Positions 30,963 to 39,724 of a stretch of 64,000 nucleotides of DNA are shown piece after piece. The notes below the pieces were generated by a model. That model saw only the letters and a list, made by a program, of their open reading frames with translations. It was not told the origin of the DNA and searched no databases. Source of the DNA: Kitasatospora phosalacinea. GTDB taxonomy: Bacteria > Actinomycetota > Actinomycetes > Streptomycetales > Streptomycetaceae. Location: NCBI RefSeq assembly GCF_000716545.1, contig NZ_JNWZ01000008.1:1-64000 (forward strand), given 5' to 3'. How positions within the stretch are numbered: position 1 is the first letter of the stretch; each line of letters opens with the position of its first letter. The position numbers were made by a program, and so were the translations under genes.

Positions 30963-32636
30963 TCAGCCCTTCGCGTCCTGCTGCTCCAGGCCGGGCTTGG
31001 GGACGAGGGGGGCGGCGAGGGCGTGCAGGGCCTCGGGGTGGAGGCCCGGGGTGGTGCCGAGCAGGTGGCCGTCGGGGCGGACCAGGAGGACGGTGTGCGG
31101 GGTGGCGCCGGGGTAGGCGTCGGTGACCAGGACCTCGGTGGGGACGGGGAGGGCGGCGGCGAGCTCGGCGAGGCGGGGCATCAGACCGGCGCCGAGCCAG
31201 TGCTCGGCGGACCAGACGGTGGTGCCGGGCGCGACCAGGACCAGCAGGAAGGGGCCGCCGAGGCGGGCCCGGAGGGTGTCGGCGGTGCCGTCGGCGGTGA
31301 CCACCTGGAGGTCCGGGACCAGGACGCCGGGGGTGGTCGCCGAGAGCTGCTCGGTGAGTGAGGTGCCGCGGCCGGAGCCGCGCTGCTCGGGGACGCGCGG
31401 GGCGATGCCGGAGGGCGCGGCCGGGTAGGCGGGGGCGCCGCCGAAGCGGCCGGTGCCGAGCTGGCCGTCGGCGAGCAGCGGGGCGTGCTTGCGGAAGGGG
31501 CCGGACAGCAGCGAGCGCCGGGTCGCGGCCCAGCCGCGCAGCGGCCGCAGCAGCGGCATGCTCTGGTCGACGGCGCGCAGCCGGGCGCCGACCGCGCCGC
31601 GGCGTTCGGCCTCGTAGCCGTCGAGCAGCGCGCGGTCGGCGCGGTCGACGCCGGGCGGCAGGTGCCAGGCGAGGGCGAGCCGCCAGGCGAGGTTGTCGGC
31701 GTCGCGCAGGCCGTCGGCGAGGTTCTGCATGCCGAGCGCGCCGTGCAGGTGGGCGGCGTCGCCGGCCAGGAAGCAGCGGCCGGTGCGGAAGCGGGCGGCC
31801 AGGCGCTGCTGGTAGGTGTGGTCGGCGGCGGCGAGCAGCTGGTGGGGCGGGAGTTCGCCGCACCAGCCGGTGAGCGCGGAGGTGACCCGGGTGAGCAGGG
31901 TGTCGCCGGTGACGATGCCGGGCCAGGTGGCGTGCGGGTCGACCGGTTCGGTGGGCTGGGGGCGGCCGGGGGGCAGCCGCCAGTCGAGCCGCCACAGGCC
32001 GTCGGGCAGCGGGCGGGCGGAGGCCTCGCGGTCGCCGCGCCACGGGGGTTCGCGGTGCAGCCGGGCCTCGCCGGGGAAGGGCAGGTCGACCCGGACGGTG
32101 GCGACGGCGTGCCGGTCGACGGCGGGGCGGCCGGGGAAGCGGACCTTGAGCAGTCTGCGGACGGTGGAGCGGGCGCCGTCGCAGCCGACCAGGTGGCTGC
32201 CGTGCCACCAGGCGTCCTGCCCGGCGGAGGTGGTGCGGACCGTCACCCCGTCGCGGTCCTGGGTGAGTTCGACCACCTTGTGCCGCGGCAGCAGGCGGAT
32301 CAGCGGCGTCGCGGCGACGGCGTCGCGCAGACCGCGCTGCAGGCGGTGCTGGGCCAGGTGCAGGACGGGTTCGCCGTCCAGCGGCAGGCGCAGCACCTCG
32401 GCGCGGCGGCGCCAGACGGTGAAGGCGTCCCAGCGGGCCGCGTCGGAGACGACCCTGGTGTAGCCGATCCGGGCCAGGAAGGCGGCGGTGTCGCCGCCGA
32501 GCACCACGGTGCGGGGGCTCTCGGCGCTGACGCCGGTGCCCTCGTCCAGGACGGTGCTGGGGACTTCGTTGCGGGCCAGGGCGAGCGCCAGGGCGAGGCC
32601 GACCGGCCCGGCCCCGACGATGATCACCGCGTCCAT
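30963..32636 (-). CDS. FAD-dependent aromatic monooxygenase (PHBH/MhpA class A)
   Basis: A 557-aa flavoprotein hydroxylase. The Rossmann FAD motif GAGPVGLALALALAR is at residues 8-22, the middle motif GCDGARSTVRRLL near 154, and the second FAD motif FLAGDAAHLHGALGMQNLAD near 265-285. The C-terminal third (about 420-550) has the thioredoxin-like fold of phenol- or polyketide-type hydroxylases. Class A enzymes use NAD(P)H and O2 to hydroxylate aromatics or tailor polyketides. There is no biosynthetic partner nearby; it sits alone between conserved core genes and looks like an accessory insertion. Confidence 0.85.
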   Translation of the reverse strand: MDAVIIVGAGPVGLALALALARNEVPSTVLDEGTGVSAESPRTVVLGGDTAAFLARIGYTRVVSDAARWDAFTVWRRRAEVLRLPLDGEPVLHLAQHRLQRGLRDAVAATPLIRLLPRHKVVELTQDRDGVTVRTTSAGQDAWWHGSHLVGCDGARSTVRRLLKVRFPGRPAVDRHAVATVRVDLPFPGEARLHREPPWRGDREASARPLPDGLWRLDWRLPPGRPQPTEPVDPHATWPGIVTGDTLLTRVTSALTGWCGELPPHQLLAAADHTYQQRLAARFRTGRCFLAGDAAHLHGALGMQNLADGLRDADNLAWRLALAWHLPPGVDRADRALLDGYEAERRGAVGARLRAVDQSMPLLRPLRGWAATRRSLLSGPFRKHAPLLADGQLGTGRFGGAPAYPAAPSGIAPRVPEQRGSGRGTSLTEQLSATTPGVLVPDLQVVTADGTADTLRARLGGPFLLVLVAPGTTVWSAEHWLGAGLMPRLAELAAALPVPTEVLVTDAYPGATPHTVLLVRPDGHLLGTTPGLHPEALHALAAPLVPKPGLEQQDAKG

Positions 32637-32743
32637 GCCGGGGCCTTCGGGCGGGCGGCGGCGGCCGCCGGTGCGTCATATGCCGGGTGGGAGGTCCCAG
32701 GTGGTGTCACGAAGAGCAATGCAACAGATCACCTGGGTGTCCG

Positions 32744-33571
32744 TCAAGCAGCGGCTGCGACGCGACGGTTCGCGCCGCGACGGCCGCGCGACTCCAGCCA
32801 GCGGGCCAGGCCGCTGAGCGCGAGGCACATTGCGATGTAGATCGGGGTGATCACCAGGACGACCGGGATGTACGGGTAGCCGTCGGAGTTGGAGGCGATC
32901 AGCTTGCCCGCGTACAGCAGCTCGGGGTACGTGATGATGTAGCCGAGCGAGGTGTCCTTGAGCGTGACCACCAGCTGGCCGATGATCGCGGGCAGCATCG
33001 ACCGGACCGCCTGCGGGACGAGCACCAGGCTCATCACCTGGGTCTTGCGCAGGCCCAGGGCGTACGCGGCCTCGCCCTGGCCGCGCGGGACGGCGTTGAT
33101 GCCGGAGCGGATGATCTCGGCCTGCACGGCGCCGTTGTACAGGACCAGGCCGATGACCAGGCCCCACATCGGCTCGGCGGTGAACACCGCCTGGTACAGC
33201 GCGAAGATCATGATGACCAGCGGCATGGCCCGGAAGAACTGGACCACCGCGGTGGACGCCGCGCGCACCGGGCGGTGGTCGGAGAGCCGGCCGGCGGCGA
33301 GCAGGGCCCCGAGGACCAGCGAGCCGACCGCGGCCAGGCCGAAGGCCTTCAGGGTGGCCAGCACGCCGTCGAGGATCCGCTGCTGGACGGCGGTGTACTG
33401 GAACGGGTCCCACAGCCAGCCGTCGAACTGGCCCTGGTCGGTCAGCGTGGTGACGACCCACCAGAGCAGCCCGGCGATGCCGAGCGCGCCGAGCACGCCG
33501 GCCAGCCGGTAGCGCAGCCGGGCCCGCGGGCCCGGGACGTCGTACAGGACGGAGGCGGAGCGGGCGCTCAT
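32744..33571 (-). CDS. gluD: Glutamate ABC transporter permease GluD
   Basis: A 275-aa HisM-type permease. There are about five or six hydrophobic segments, and the family EAA loop reads NAVPRGQGEAAYALGLRKTQ. It is the last gene of gluABCD; its ATG overlaps the gluC stop by four bases. The two permeases form the channel for glutamate import powered by GluA. An imperfect CCCAGGT/ACCTGGG inverted repeat (32696-32737) lies just beyond the stop and may end the operon. Confidence 0.92.
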   Translation of the reverse strand: MSARSASVLYDVPGPRARLRYRLAGVLGALGIAGLLWWVVTTLTDQGQFDGWLWDPFQYTAVQQRILDGVLATLKAFGLAAVGSLVLGALLAAGRLSDHRPVRAASTAVVQFFRAMPLVIMIFALYQAVFTAEPMWGLVIGLVLYNGAVQAEIIRSGINAVPRGQGEAAYALGLRKTQVMSLVLVPQAVRSMLPAIIGQLVVTLKDTSLGYIITYPELLYAGKLIASNSDGYPYIPVVLVITPIYIAMCLALSGLARWLESRGRRGANRRVAAAA

Positions 33572-34218
33572 CGGGCCACCGCCGCGCGCCGCTCCAGGGC
33601 GGAGAAGACCGCACCGATCGAGAAGCTGATCACCAGGTAGGCCAGGGCCAGCCAGAAGAAGAGAGCGAAGATGGCGTAGCCCTTCTCGGTCAGGGTCTTC
33701 TGGACGCTGAAGAGTTCGAACACGTTGAAGGCGCCGGCCACGGCCGAGTTGCGGGGCAGGGCGATGAACACCGAGCCCATCGGCGCGATCACCGCGCGGG
33801 CGGCCTGCGGCAGCACCACCAGGCCGAGGGTCTGGCCGAAGCCCATGCCCAGTGAGCGGGCGGCCTCGGCCTGGCCGAGCGGCACGGTGTTGATGCCGGA
33901 GCGCAGCACCTCGCAGACGAAGCTGCCGGTGTAGATGCTGAGCGCCGCCACGGCGGCGGTGAAGCTGCTGATGTGCAGGTCCAGTCGCGGCAGCACGAAG
34001 GTCACCGCGAAGAACATCAGGGTCAGCGGGGTGTTGCGGAAGATCGTCACCCAGGCGGTGCCGAACGTCCGCAGCACCGGGACCGGCGAGACGCGGAAGG
34101 CCGCCAGCACGATGCCCAGCAACAGGGCGAACAGGGCACTGAGCGCGCTGAGTTCCAGCGTTCCCAGGAACCCGCGGACGAACAGCGAGAAGTTGCCGTC
34201 CTCGAACGGTATGCCCAT
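33568..34218 (-). CDS. gluC: Glutamate ABC transporter permease GluC
   Basis: A 216-aa HisM-type permease with about five hydrophobic segments. The coupling EAA loop is NTVPLGQAEAARSLGMGFGQ. The start is backed by a strong AAAGGAGGG sequence ten bases upstream. It is co-transcribed with gluB (41 bp upstream) and gluD (4-bp overlap). Confidence 0.92.
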   Translation of the reverse strand: MGIPFEDGNFSLFVRGFLGTLELSALSALFALLLGIVLAAFRVSPVPVLRTFGTAWVTIFRNTPLTLMFFAVTFVLPRLDLHISSFTAAVAALSIYTGSFVCEVLRSGINTVPLGQAEAARSLGMGFGQTLGLVVLPQAARAVIAPMGSVFIALPRNSAVAGAFNVFELFSVQKTLTEKGYAIFALFFWLALAYLVISFSIGAVFSALERRAAVAR

Positions 34219-34259
34219 GCCGGCGGCCCTCCTTTCTCGGTATCGGTGTCAGCCGGGTG

Positions 34260-35177
34260 TCAGCCGGCCGCCTTCTCGGTCAGGTCGGGGATGGAGGGGG
34301 CGTCGGCGCCGGACAGGCCCAGGGTGGCGTCGTACGCCTTCTTCCAGTCGCCGTTCTGCTCGTGCTTCTTGAGGGCGTCGGTGATCGCCTGCTGCAGCAC
34401 CGCGTCGCCCTTCTTCAGGCCGACGCCGTACTTCTCCTGGGAGAAGGTGTTGCCGACGACCTTGAGCTTGCCCTGGTTCTTCGCGGCGTAGCCCTTGAGG
34501 ATCGCGTCGTCGGTGGTGACGGCGTCGACCTCCTTGGTGAGCAGCTTCTCCACGCAGAGCGAGTAGCTCTCGAACTCGGTGACGTTGGCACCGTAGGTCT
34601 TGATGTTGGTGACCGAGGTCGAGCCGGTGACGGTGCAGACCGACTTGCCCTTGGTGCTCTCGGGGCCGGTGATCTCGGAGTTGTCCTTGTTCACCAGCAG
34701 CGACTGGCCGGCGATGTAGTACGGGCCGGCGAAGTCGATCGTCTTCTTGCGGTTGTCGTTGATCGAGTAGGTGCCGACGTAGTAGTCGACCTGGCCGCCG
34801 GAGAGCGAGGTCTCGCGGGCGCTGGAGTTGATCGTCTTGAACTCGATCTGGTCGGCGGAGAAGCCGAGGTCGGCGGCGATCATCTTGGCGATCTCGATGT
34901 CGAAGCCGTTGCGCTTGCCGGTCTGCACGTCCTCGAAGCCGAGGAACGGCTGGTCGGACTTGGCGCCGATGCGCAGCTTGCCGTTCTTCTTGGCCTCGGT
35001 CCACACCGGCGAGCCGTCGAGCTTGGCGTCGGCGTTGACCTGGTAGGTCGGCAGCTGCGGGGCGGCCGAACCGCTCTTGGCGGTGTCCGTGTTGGGCGAT
35101 CCGTCCTTGCCGCAGGCGGCGACCGCCGTCAGGGCGAGCACGGACAGGGCGGCGGCTACGGTACGACGGGCCTTCAT
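34260..35177 (-). CDS. gluB: Glutamate-binding lipoprotein GluB
   Basis: A 305-aa substrate-binding protein. The signal peptide ends in a lipobox, LTAVAAC, with Cys22 as lipid anchor. The type 3 solute-binding fold is recognised from LRIGAKSDQPFLGFED, GFDIEIAKMIAADLGF and VDYYVGTYSINDNRKK. It captures glutamate outside the membrane and delivers it to GluCD. ATG at 35177 is preferred over 35207 because AAGGAG lies 12 bases upstream and the signal peptide then begins MKARR. Confidence 0.93.
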   Translation of the reverse strand: MKARRTVAAALSVLALTAVAACGKDGSPNTDTAKSGSAAPQLPTYQVNADAKLDGSPVWTEAKKNGKLRIGAKSDQPFLGFEDVQTGKRNGFDIEIAKMIAADLGFSADQIEFKTINSSARETSLSGGQVDYYVGTYSINDNRKKTIDFAGPYYIAGQSLLVNKDNSEITGPESTKGKSVCTVTGSTSVTNIKTYGANVTEFESYSLCVEKLLTKEVDAVTTDDAILKGYAAKNQGKLKVVGNTFSQEKYGVGLKKGDAVLQQAITDALKKHEQNGDWKKAYDATLGLSGADAPSIPDLTEKAAG

Positions 35178-35253
35178 GCGGTCGTTCTTCTCCTTGGTAG
35201 GGGCCATCGCTGGCTCCGGGCAAATTCGAACTGACGCTAGATCACGGTGGGGC

Positions 35254-36036
35254 TCAGTGGTGCAGGATCTTCGAGAGGAAGTCCTTCGCGCGGTCGCTGC
35301 GCGGCGCGGTGAAGAACGCCTCGGGGGTGTTCTGCTCGACGATCCGGCCGTCCGCCATGAACAGGACGCGGTTGGCCGCCGAGCGCGCGAAGCCCATCTC
35401 GTGGGTCACCACGACCATGGTCATGCCCTTGGCGGCGAGCGAGCGCATCACCTCCAGCACCTCGTTGACCATCTCCGGGTCGAGGGCCGAGGTGGGCTCG
35501 TCGAACAGCATCACCTTGGGGTTCATCGCCAGCGCGCGGGCGATGGCCACCCGCTGCTGCTGGCCGCCGGACAGCTGGGCGGGGAACTTGTCCGCCTGGG
35601 CGCCGACGCCGACCCGCTCCAGCAGCTCGCGGGCGGTCTTCTCGGCCTCGGCCTTCGGCACCCGGCCGACCTTCACCTGGGCCAGCACCACGTTCTGGAG
35701 CACCGTCTTGTGCGCGAACAGGTTGAAGGACTGGAACACCATGCCGACCTGGGCGCGCAGCCGGGCCAGCTCGCGGCCCTCGGCGGGCAGCGGGCGGCCG
35801 TCCACCTCGATCGTGCCGGAGTCGATGGTCTCCAGCCGGTTGATGGTGCGGCAGAGCGTGGACTTGCCGGAACCGGACGGGCCGATCAGCACCACGACCT
35901 CGCCGTGCGCGATCTCCAGGTCGATGTCCTGCAGCACGTGCAGCGCGCCGAAGTGCTTGTTCACCCCGCGCAGCGACACCAGCGGGGCGGTCCGGCCGTC
36001 CTCCGCCCGCTGCGGCTCGGCGCTGTTCTCGGTCAT
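35254..36036 (-). CDS. gluA: Glutamate ABC transporter ATPase GluA
   Basis: A 260-aa ABC ATPase. Walker [14 protein letters not shown], signature [15 protein letters not shown] and Walker [13 protein letters not shown] are all intact, with the switch His in [11 protein letters not shown]. It is the first gene of gluABCD. ATG at 36036 fits the family N-terminus, with GGAGCGGAG upstream; longer in-frame starts read through the promoter region. It is divergent from gluR. Confidence 0.93.
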   Translation of the reverse strand: MTENSAEPQRAEDGRTAPLVSLRGVNKHFGALHVLQDIDLEIAHGEVVVLIGPSGSGKSTLCRTINRLETIDSGTIEVDGRPLPAEGRELARLRAQVGMVFQSFNLFAHKTVLQNVVLAQVKVGRVPKAEAEKTARELLERVGVGAQADKFPAQLSGGQQQRVAIARALAMNPKVMLFDEPTSALDPEMVNEVLEVMRSLAAKGMTMVVVTHEMGFARSAANRVLFMADGRIVEQNTPEAFFTAPRSDRAKDFLSKILHH

Positions 36037-36157
36037 CGCGGCTCCGCTCCCTCGTCCTTGGGACCCGGGCCAACTCGCAGGGGCCGCGGAGTCGGTGATG
36101 GTCCGTCTGATGTCCGGGAGCCGGGGCCGGCGGAGCCCGTGGCCCCCGGACGGGGCG

Positions 36158-36187
36158 ACTTTAGACAGGTACACGTCTCCCCGTCAG
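36158..36187 (-). promoter_or_regulatory. Candidate gluABCD promoter in the gluA-gluR divergent region
   Basis: On the minus strand CTGACG (36182-36187) and TAAAGT (36158-36163) are separated by 18 bp, about 120 bases before gluA. The full 408-bp gap 36037-36444 has no gene; it must carry the promoters of both gluA and gluR and presumably the GluR sites. GGAAAGGGGA (36431-36440) is the gluR ribosome binding site. Confidence 0.45.
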
Positions 36188-36444
36188 CCGATCTGAGCTG
36201 AACTTGAGGATCACGGTTCGGCTACGCCCGGTAGTCGGGAGGTAGCGGATACCGGCTGGGTAACGGACCGGGCGACCCGGTTGACCGGGGGGCGCCGGAT
36301 GGGCATGGATGCCAGGATGGGCCGGTTCCCGTGCGGACCGGGCCACGACGACCGCGGCACGGGCCGTGGCGCCCGGAGCCCGGGCGCGCCCGAACCGGGA
36401 CCGGACGACTCCAGAACGAACACCGCCGAAGGAAAGGGGACCCG

Positions 36445-37188
36445 ATGCGCCTGCTCCTGGTCGAGGACGACGACCGCGTGGCCGCCGCCCTGGTCGCGGT
36501 GCTGAGCCGGCACGGCTTCCAGGTCCGGCACGCCCGCAGCGGCCACGAGGCGCTGGACGCGCTCGTCCCGGACGGCAGCGACCCGTACCGGGTGGTGCTG
36601 CTCGACCTCGGACTGCCCGACCGGGACGGCTTCGAGGTGTGCAGCCGGATCCGGGCCGGCAGCGGCGTACCGGTGATCATGGTGACCGCGCGGGCCGACA
36701 TCCGCTCCCGCATCCACGGCCTCAACCTCGGCGCCGACGACTACGTGGTCAAGCCCTACGACATGGGCGAGCTGCTGGCCCGGATCCACGCGGTGGCCCG
36801 CCGCGGCACCCCCAGGCCCACCGAGGAGAACGGCCCCGAACCGACCGGGCCGCTCGCCTCCCGCGGCATCGAGATCGACCGCGAGCGCCGCCGGGTCAGC
36901 GTCCGGGGCCGGGACGTCCCGCTCACCCGCAAGGAGTTCGACCTGCTGGCGCTGCTCGCCCAGAGCCCCGGCGTGGTCTACCGGCGGGAGCAGATCTTCA
37001 GCGAGGTCTGGCGCTCCGGCTGGGAGGGCAACGGCCGCACCCTGGAGGTGCACATCGGCTCGCTGCGCACCAAGCTCGGCCTGCCCGGCCTGGTCGAGGC
37101 CGTCCGCGGCGTCGGCTACCGGCTGGCCCCCGACCAGCCGGAGAGCGCGCCCGGCGCCGCCCCCGGCGACGGCCCGGCGGGGCGCTGA
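36445..37188 (+). CDS. gluR: OmpR-family response regulator GluR
   Basis: A 247-aa regulator. The receiver begins RLLLVEDDDRVAAALVAVL, with phospho-acceptor Asp54 in VVLLDLGLPDRDG and Lys in YVVKPYDMGELLAR. The C-terminal winged helix has VPLTRKEFDLLALLAQSPG and EVHIGSLRTKLG. It is divergent from gluABCD and followed by its kinase. The same arrangement in S. coelicolor is the GluR-GluK system, which senses extracellular glutamate and controls gluABCD. GGAAAGGGG precedes the ATG. Confidence 0.87.
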   Translation: MRLLLVEDDDRVAAALVAVLSRHGFQVRHARSGHEALDALVPDGSDPYRVVLLDLGLPDRDGFEVCSRIRAGSGVPVIMVTARADIRSRIHGLNLGADDYVVKPYDMGELLARIHAVARRGTPRPTEENGPEPTGPLASRGIEIDRERRRVSVRGRDVPLTRKEFDLLALLAQSPGVVYRREQIFSEVWRSGWEGNGRTLEVHIGSLRTKLGLPGLVEAVRGVGYRLAPDQPESAPGAAPGDGPAGR

Positions 37189-37194
37189 CCGTCC

Positions 37195-38622
37195 GTGCGC
37201 AACCGCCTGCTCGGCATCCTGATCGCCCTGATGGCCTGCGTGCTGGCCGCGCTCGGGGTGCCCCTGGCCTACCTGATCGCCGCCTCCGAGCAGTCCAAGG
37301 TGGTCGTCGACCGGATCGACGACGCCGCCCGCTTCGCCCAGGACCTGCCCACCCAGGGCCGTCCCAGCGCCACCGCCGTCAAGGGCGACCCGCAGCCCGG
37401 CCCCGGCGACAACGGCCGGCTGCACGCCCTCGCCAGCGAGGCCCAGCGCTACCACGAGCTGTACGGCGTCCGGATCGGCGTCTTCCAGCGCGACGGCAGC
37501 GCCGTCGCCGCCGCCCCCGACGGCTGGCGGCCCCCCGCCGCCGGCCCCGGCCGGCAGGCCTACCAGGAGTCGCTGGCCGGCCGCCGCAGCCACAACCCGC
37601 CGCAGGTCTGGCCGTGGACCCCCGACCGCACCCTCGCCGTCGCCCTGCCGGTGGTCCGCGACGGCGACGTGGTCGCCGTGGTGCTCACCGAATCGCCCAC
37701 CGGCGGCCTGCGCTCGCGCATCCTGCACCGCTGGATGGTGCTGGCCGGCGGCGAGGCGCTCGCCATGATCGTCGCCATCCTGCTCGCCGTCCGGCTCACC
37801 GGCTGGGTGCTGCGCCCCGTCCGCACCCTGGACCGGGCCACCCACGACATCGCCACCGGACGGCTCGGCGCCCGGGTCGCCCCCAGCGGCGGACCGCCCG
37901 AACTGCGCCGCCTGGCCCGCTCGTTCAACGACATGGCGGACCACGTGGTGCTCGCCATCGACCAGCAGCGGGCGTTCGTCGCCGACGCCTCCCACCAGCT
38001 GCGCAACCCGCTCGCCGCGCTGCTGCTGCGGGTCGAGCTGATCGGCCTGGAGCTGCCCGAGGGCCACGAGGAGGAGATCGCCGCCGTCCGCGAGGAGGGC
38101 GCCAGGCTGGCCCGGGTGCTGGACGACCTGCTCGGCCTGGCCACCGCCGAGGGCTCCCGGCCCGAGCCCGAACCGGTCGACCTGGCCGAACTCGTCCGCA
38201 CCCGGGTCGACGCCTGGCGGCCGCTGGCGGAGCGGCGCGGCGTCCTCCTGCACCGGGACGGGCCGCCGATGGCGCACGCCTGGGCCGACCCGATCGGCTT
38301 CGGCAGCGCGCTGGACGCCGTCCTGGACAACGCGCTGAAGTTCACCCCGGCCGGCAGCACCGTCGAGGTCGGCCTGCTGATCGGCAAGGACGAGGTCACC
38401 GCCACCGTCACCGACGCCGGGCCCGGCCTCACCGAGGAGGAGCTCACCCGGGTCGGCGACCGGTTCTGGCGCTCCTCCCGGCACCAGAACATCGACGGTT
38501 CCGGCCTGGGCCTGTCCATCGCCCGGACCCTGCTGCTGGCCGGCGGCGGCGCGCTGGAGTTCGAGCCCGCCGAGCCGCACGGGCTCACCGTCCGGCTGGT
38601 GGTGCCCCGGCGCCGCCGGTGA
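37195..38622 (+). CDS. gluK: Sensor histidine kinase GluK
   Basis: A 475-aa membrane kinase. Two transmembrane helices (about 4-26 and 180-202) flank an extracytoplasmic sensor of about 150 residues. A HAMP domain, then H-box DASHQLRNPLAALLLR (His about 267), N-box VLDNALKFTPAGS and G-box GSGLGLSIARTLL complete the enzyme. The GTG start is six bases after the gluR stop, so the pair is one transcript. By position it is the glutamate sensor of GluR-GluK. The next gene is convergent, 3 bp away, and encodes an exported binding protein that might work with it. Confidence 0.87.
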   Translation: MRNRLLGILIALMACVLAALGVPLAYLIAASEQSKVVVDRIDDAARFAQDLPTQGRPSATAVKGDPQPGPGDNGRLHALASEAQRYHELYGVRIGVFQRDGSAVAAAPDGWRPPAAGPGRQAYQESLAGRRSHNPPQVWPWTPDRTLAVALPVVRDGDVVAVVLTESPTGGLRSRILHRWMVLAGGEALAMIVAILLAVRLTGWVLRPVRTLDRATHDIATGRLGARVAPSGGPPELRRLARSFNDMADHVVLAIDQQRAFVADASHQLRNPLAALLLRVELIGLELPEGHEEEIAAVREEGARLARVLDDLLGLATAEGSRPEPEPVDLAELVRTRVDAWRPLAERRGVLLHRDGPPMAHAWADPIGFGSALDAVLDNALKFTPAGSTVEVGLLIGKDEVTATVTDAGPGLTEEELTRVGDRFWRSSRHQNIDGSGLGLSIARTLLLAGGGALEFEPAEPHGLTVRLVVPRRRR

Positions 38623-38625
38623 GGC

Positions 38626-39651
38626 TCAGGGCTTGACCGACAGGTAGTAGCGCTCGGCGCCGACGTGCAGCGGCAGCGGATCGGTGTACACCGCGGTGCG
38701 CAGGTCGACCAGCTGCGCGGCGTGCACCTGCCCGCCGATGTCGTCCCGGCTGTCGATCACCGCCCGGGTCAGCGCCTCCACCAGCACCGGGTCCACGTCC
38801 GCCCGGGTCACCAGCAGGTTCGGCACCGCCACCGTCGGCACCGCCACCCGCTCCGGCTGCACGTCCGGGTAGGCGTCCGCCGGGATGGTCGCCGCCCGGT
38901 ACGCGTCCATCCCCGGGCCCGCCAGCTGGTGCAGCGGGTCGGACAGGTCGCCCATCGGCACGATCCGGATCGGCGTGCGCTCCGACAGGTCGGACAGCGC
39001 GGCCGTCGGCAGGCCGCCCGACCAGAAGAACGCGTCCAGCTCCTTGTCCCGCAGGCCCTCCGCGGCCTGGACGACGCCGACCTGCGCCGACCGCACGTCC
39101 CGGTCCGGGTTCAGGCCGGCCGCCTCCAGCAGCCGCCGGGTCACCAGGTTCACCCCCGACTTCGCCTGCCCGACCCCGACCCGCAGCCCGCGCAGGTCCG
39201 CCACCGAGTGCACCGGCGAGTCGGCCGGCACCACCAACTGCATGTAGTCGTCGTACAGCCGGGCGATCGCCCGCAGCTGCGGCTTCTGCGGGCTGCCGAA
39301 CGTCGCCACCGCGTCCGCCGTGGCGACGGCGAAGTCGTCCTGGCCCGCCACCACCCGCTCCAGGTTGTCCAGCGAGCCCACGGAGTTGTCCAACTGCACC
39401 TCCAGCCCGGGCATGTGCGCGCCCAGGTACTGCCGCAGCAGCACCCCGTACCGGTCGTACACCCCGCCGACCACGCCCGTCGCGAACGCCACCCGGCCGC
39501 GCGGGCCCGACGCCGAGGAGGCCGAGGAGGCCCACCAGCCGCCCGCGCCCGCGGCCACCAGCAGCAGCGCCGCGCAGACCCGCAGCAGCCGGTTGCGCAG
39601 CAGCCGGCGCAGCGCGGCACCCGGACGGGAGGGGAGGTTCGCAGCAGCCAT
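38626..39651 (-). CDS. TAXI-family extracytoplasmic solute-binding protein
   Basis: A 341-aa protein. An N-terminal helix (about 21-41, [18 protein letters not shown]) serves as signal or anchor and has no lipobox Cys. The mature part is a TAXI-type binding protein: [20 protein letters not shown], then [13 protein letters not shown] and [17 protein letters not shown] proteins normally feed glutamate or related acids to TRAP permeases, but no TRAP membrane gene is near. The start is either ATG 39651 or a GTG 24 bases earlier. The gluK stop is 3 bp away on the other strand, suggesting a shared role in glutamate sensing. Confidence 0.83.
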   Translation of the reverse strand: MAAANLPSRPGAALRRLLRNRLLRVCAALLLVAAGAGGWWASSASSASGPRGRVAFATGVVGGVYDRYGVLLRQYLGAHMPGLEVQLDNSVGSLDNLERVVAGQDDFAVATADAVATFGSPQKPQLRAIARLYDDYMQLVVPADSPVHSVADLRGLRVGVGQAKSGVNLVTRRLLEAAGLNPDRDVRSAQVGVVQAAEGLRDKELDAFFWSGGLPTAALSDLSERTPIRIVPMGDLSDPLHQLAGPGMDAYRAATIPADAYPDVQPERVAVPTVAVPNLLVTRADVDPVLVEALTRAVIDSRDDIGGQVHAAQLVDLRTAVYTDPLPLHVGAERYYLSVKP

Positions 39652-39724
39652 GCCGTGGATACTGCCAGCCCCCACCGTCCGGCGGGAGGCCCCGTCCGGT
39701 GCCCTTACCCTTGGCTCTGTGGGT

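Noticed and set aside
32696..32737. CCCAGGT/ACCTGGG inverted repeat as a clear terminator of gluABCD
   Set aside because: The 28-nt loop is long and no T-tract follows; mentioned under gluD only as a possibility.
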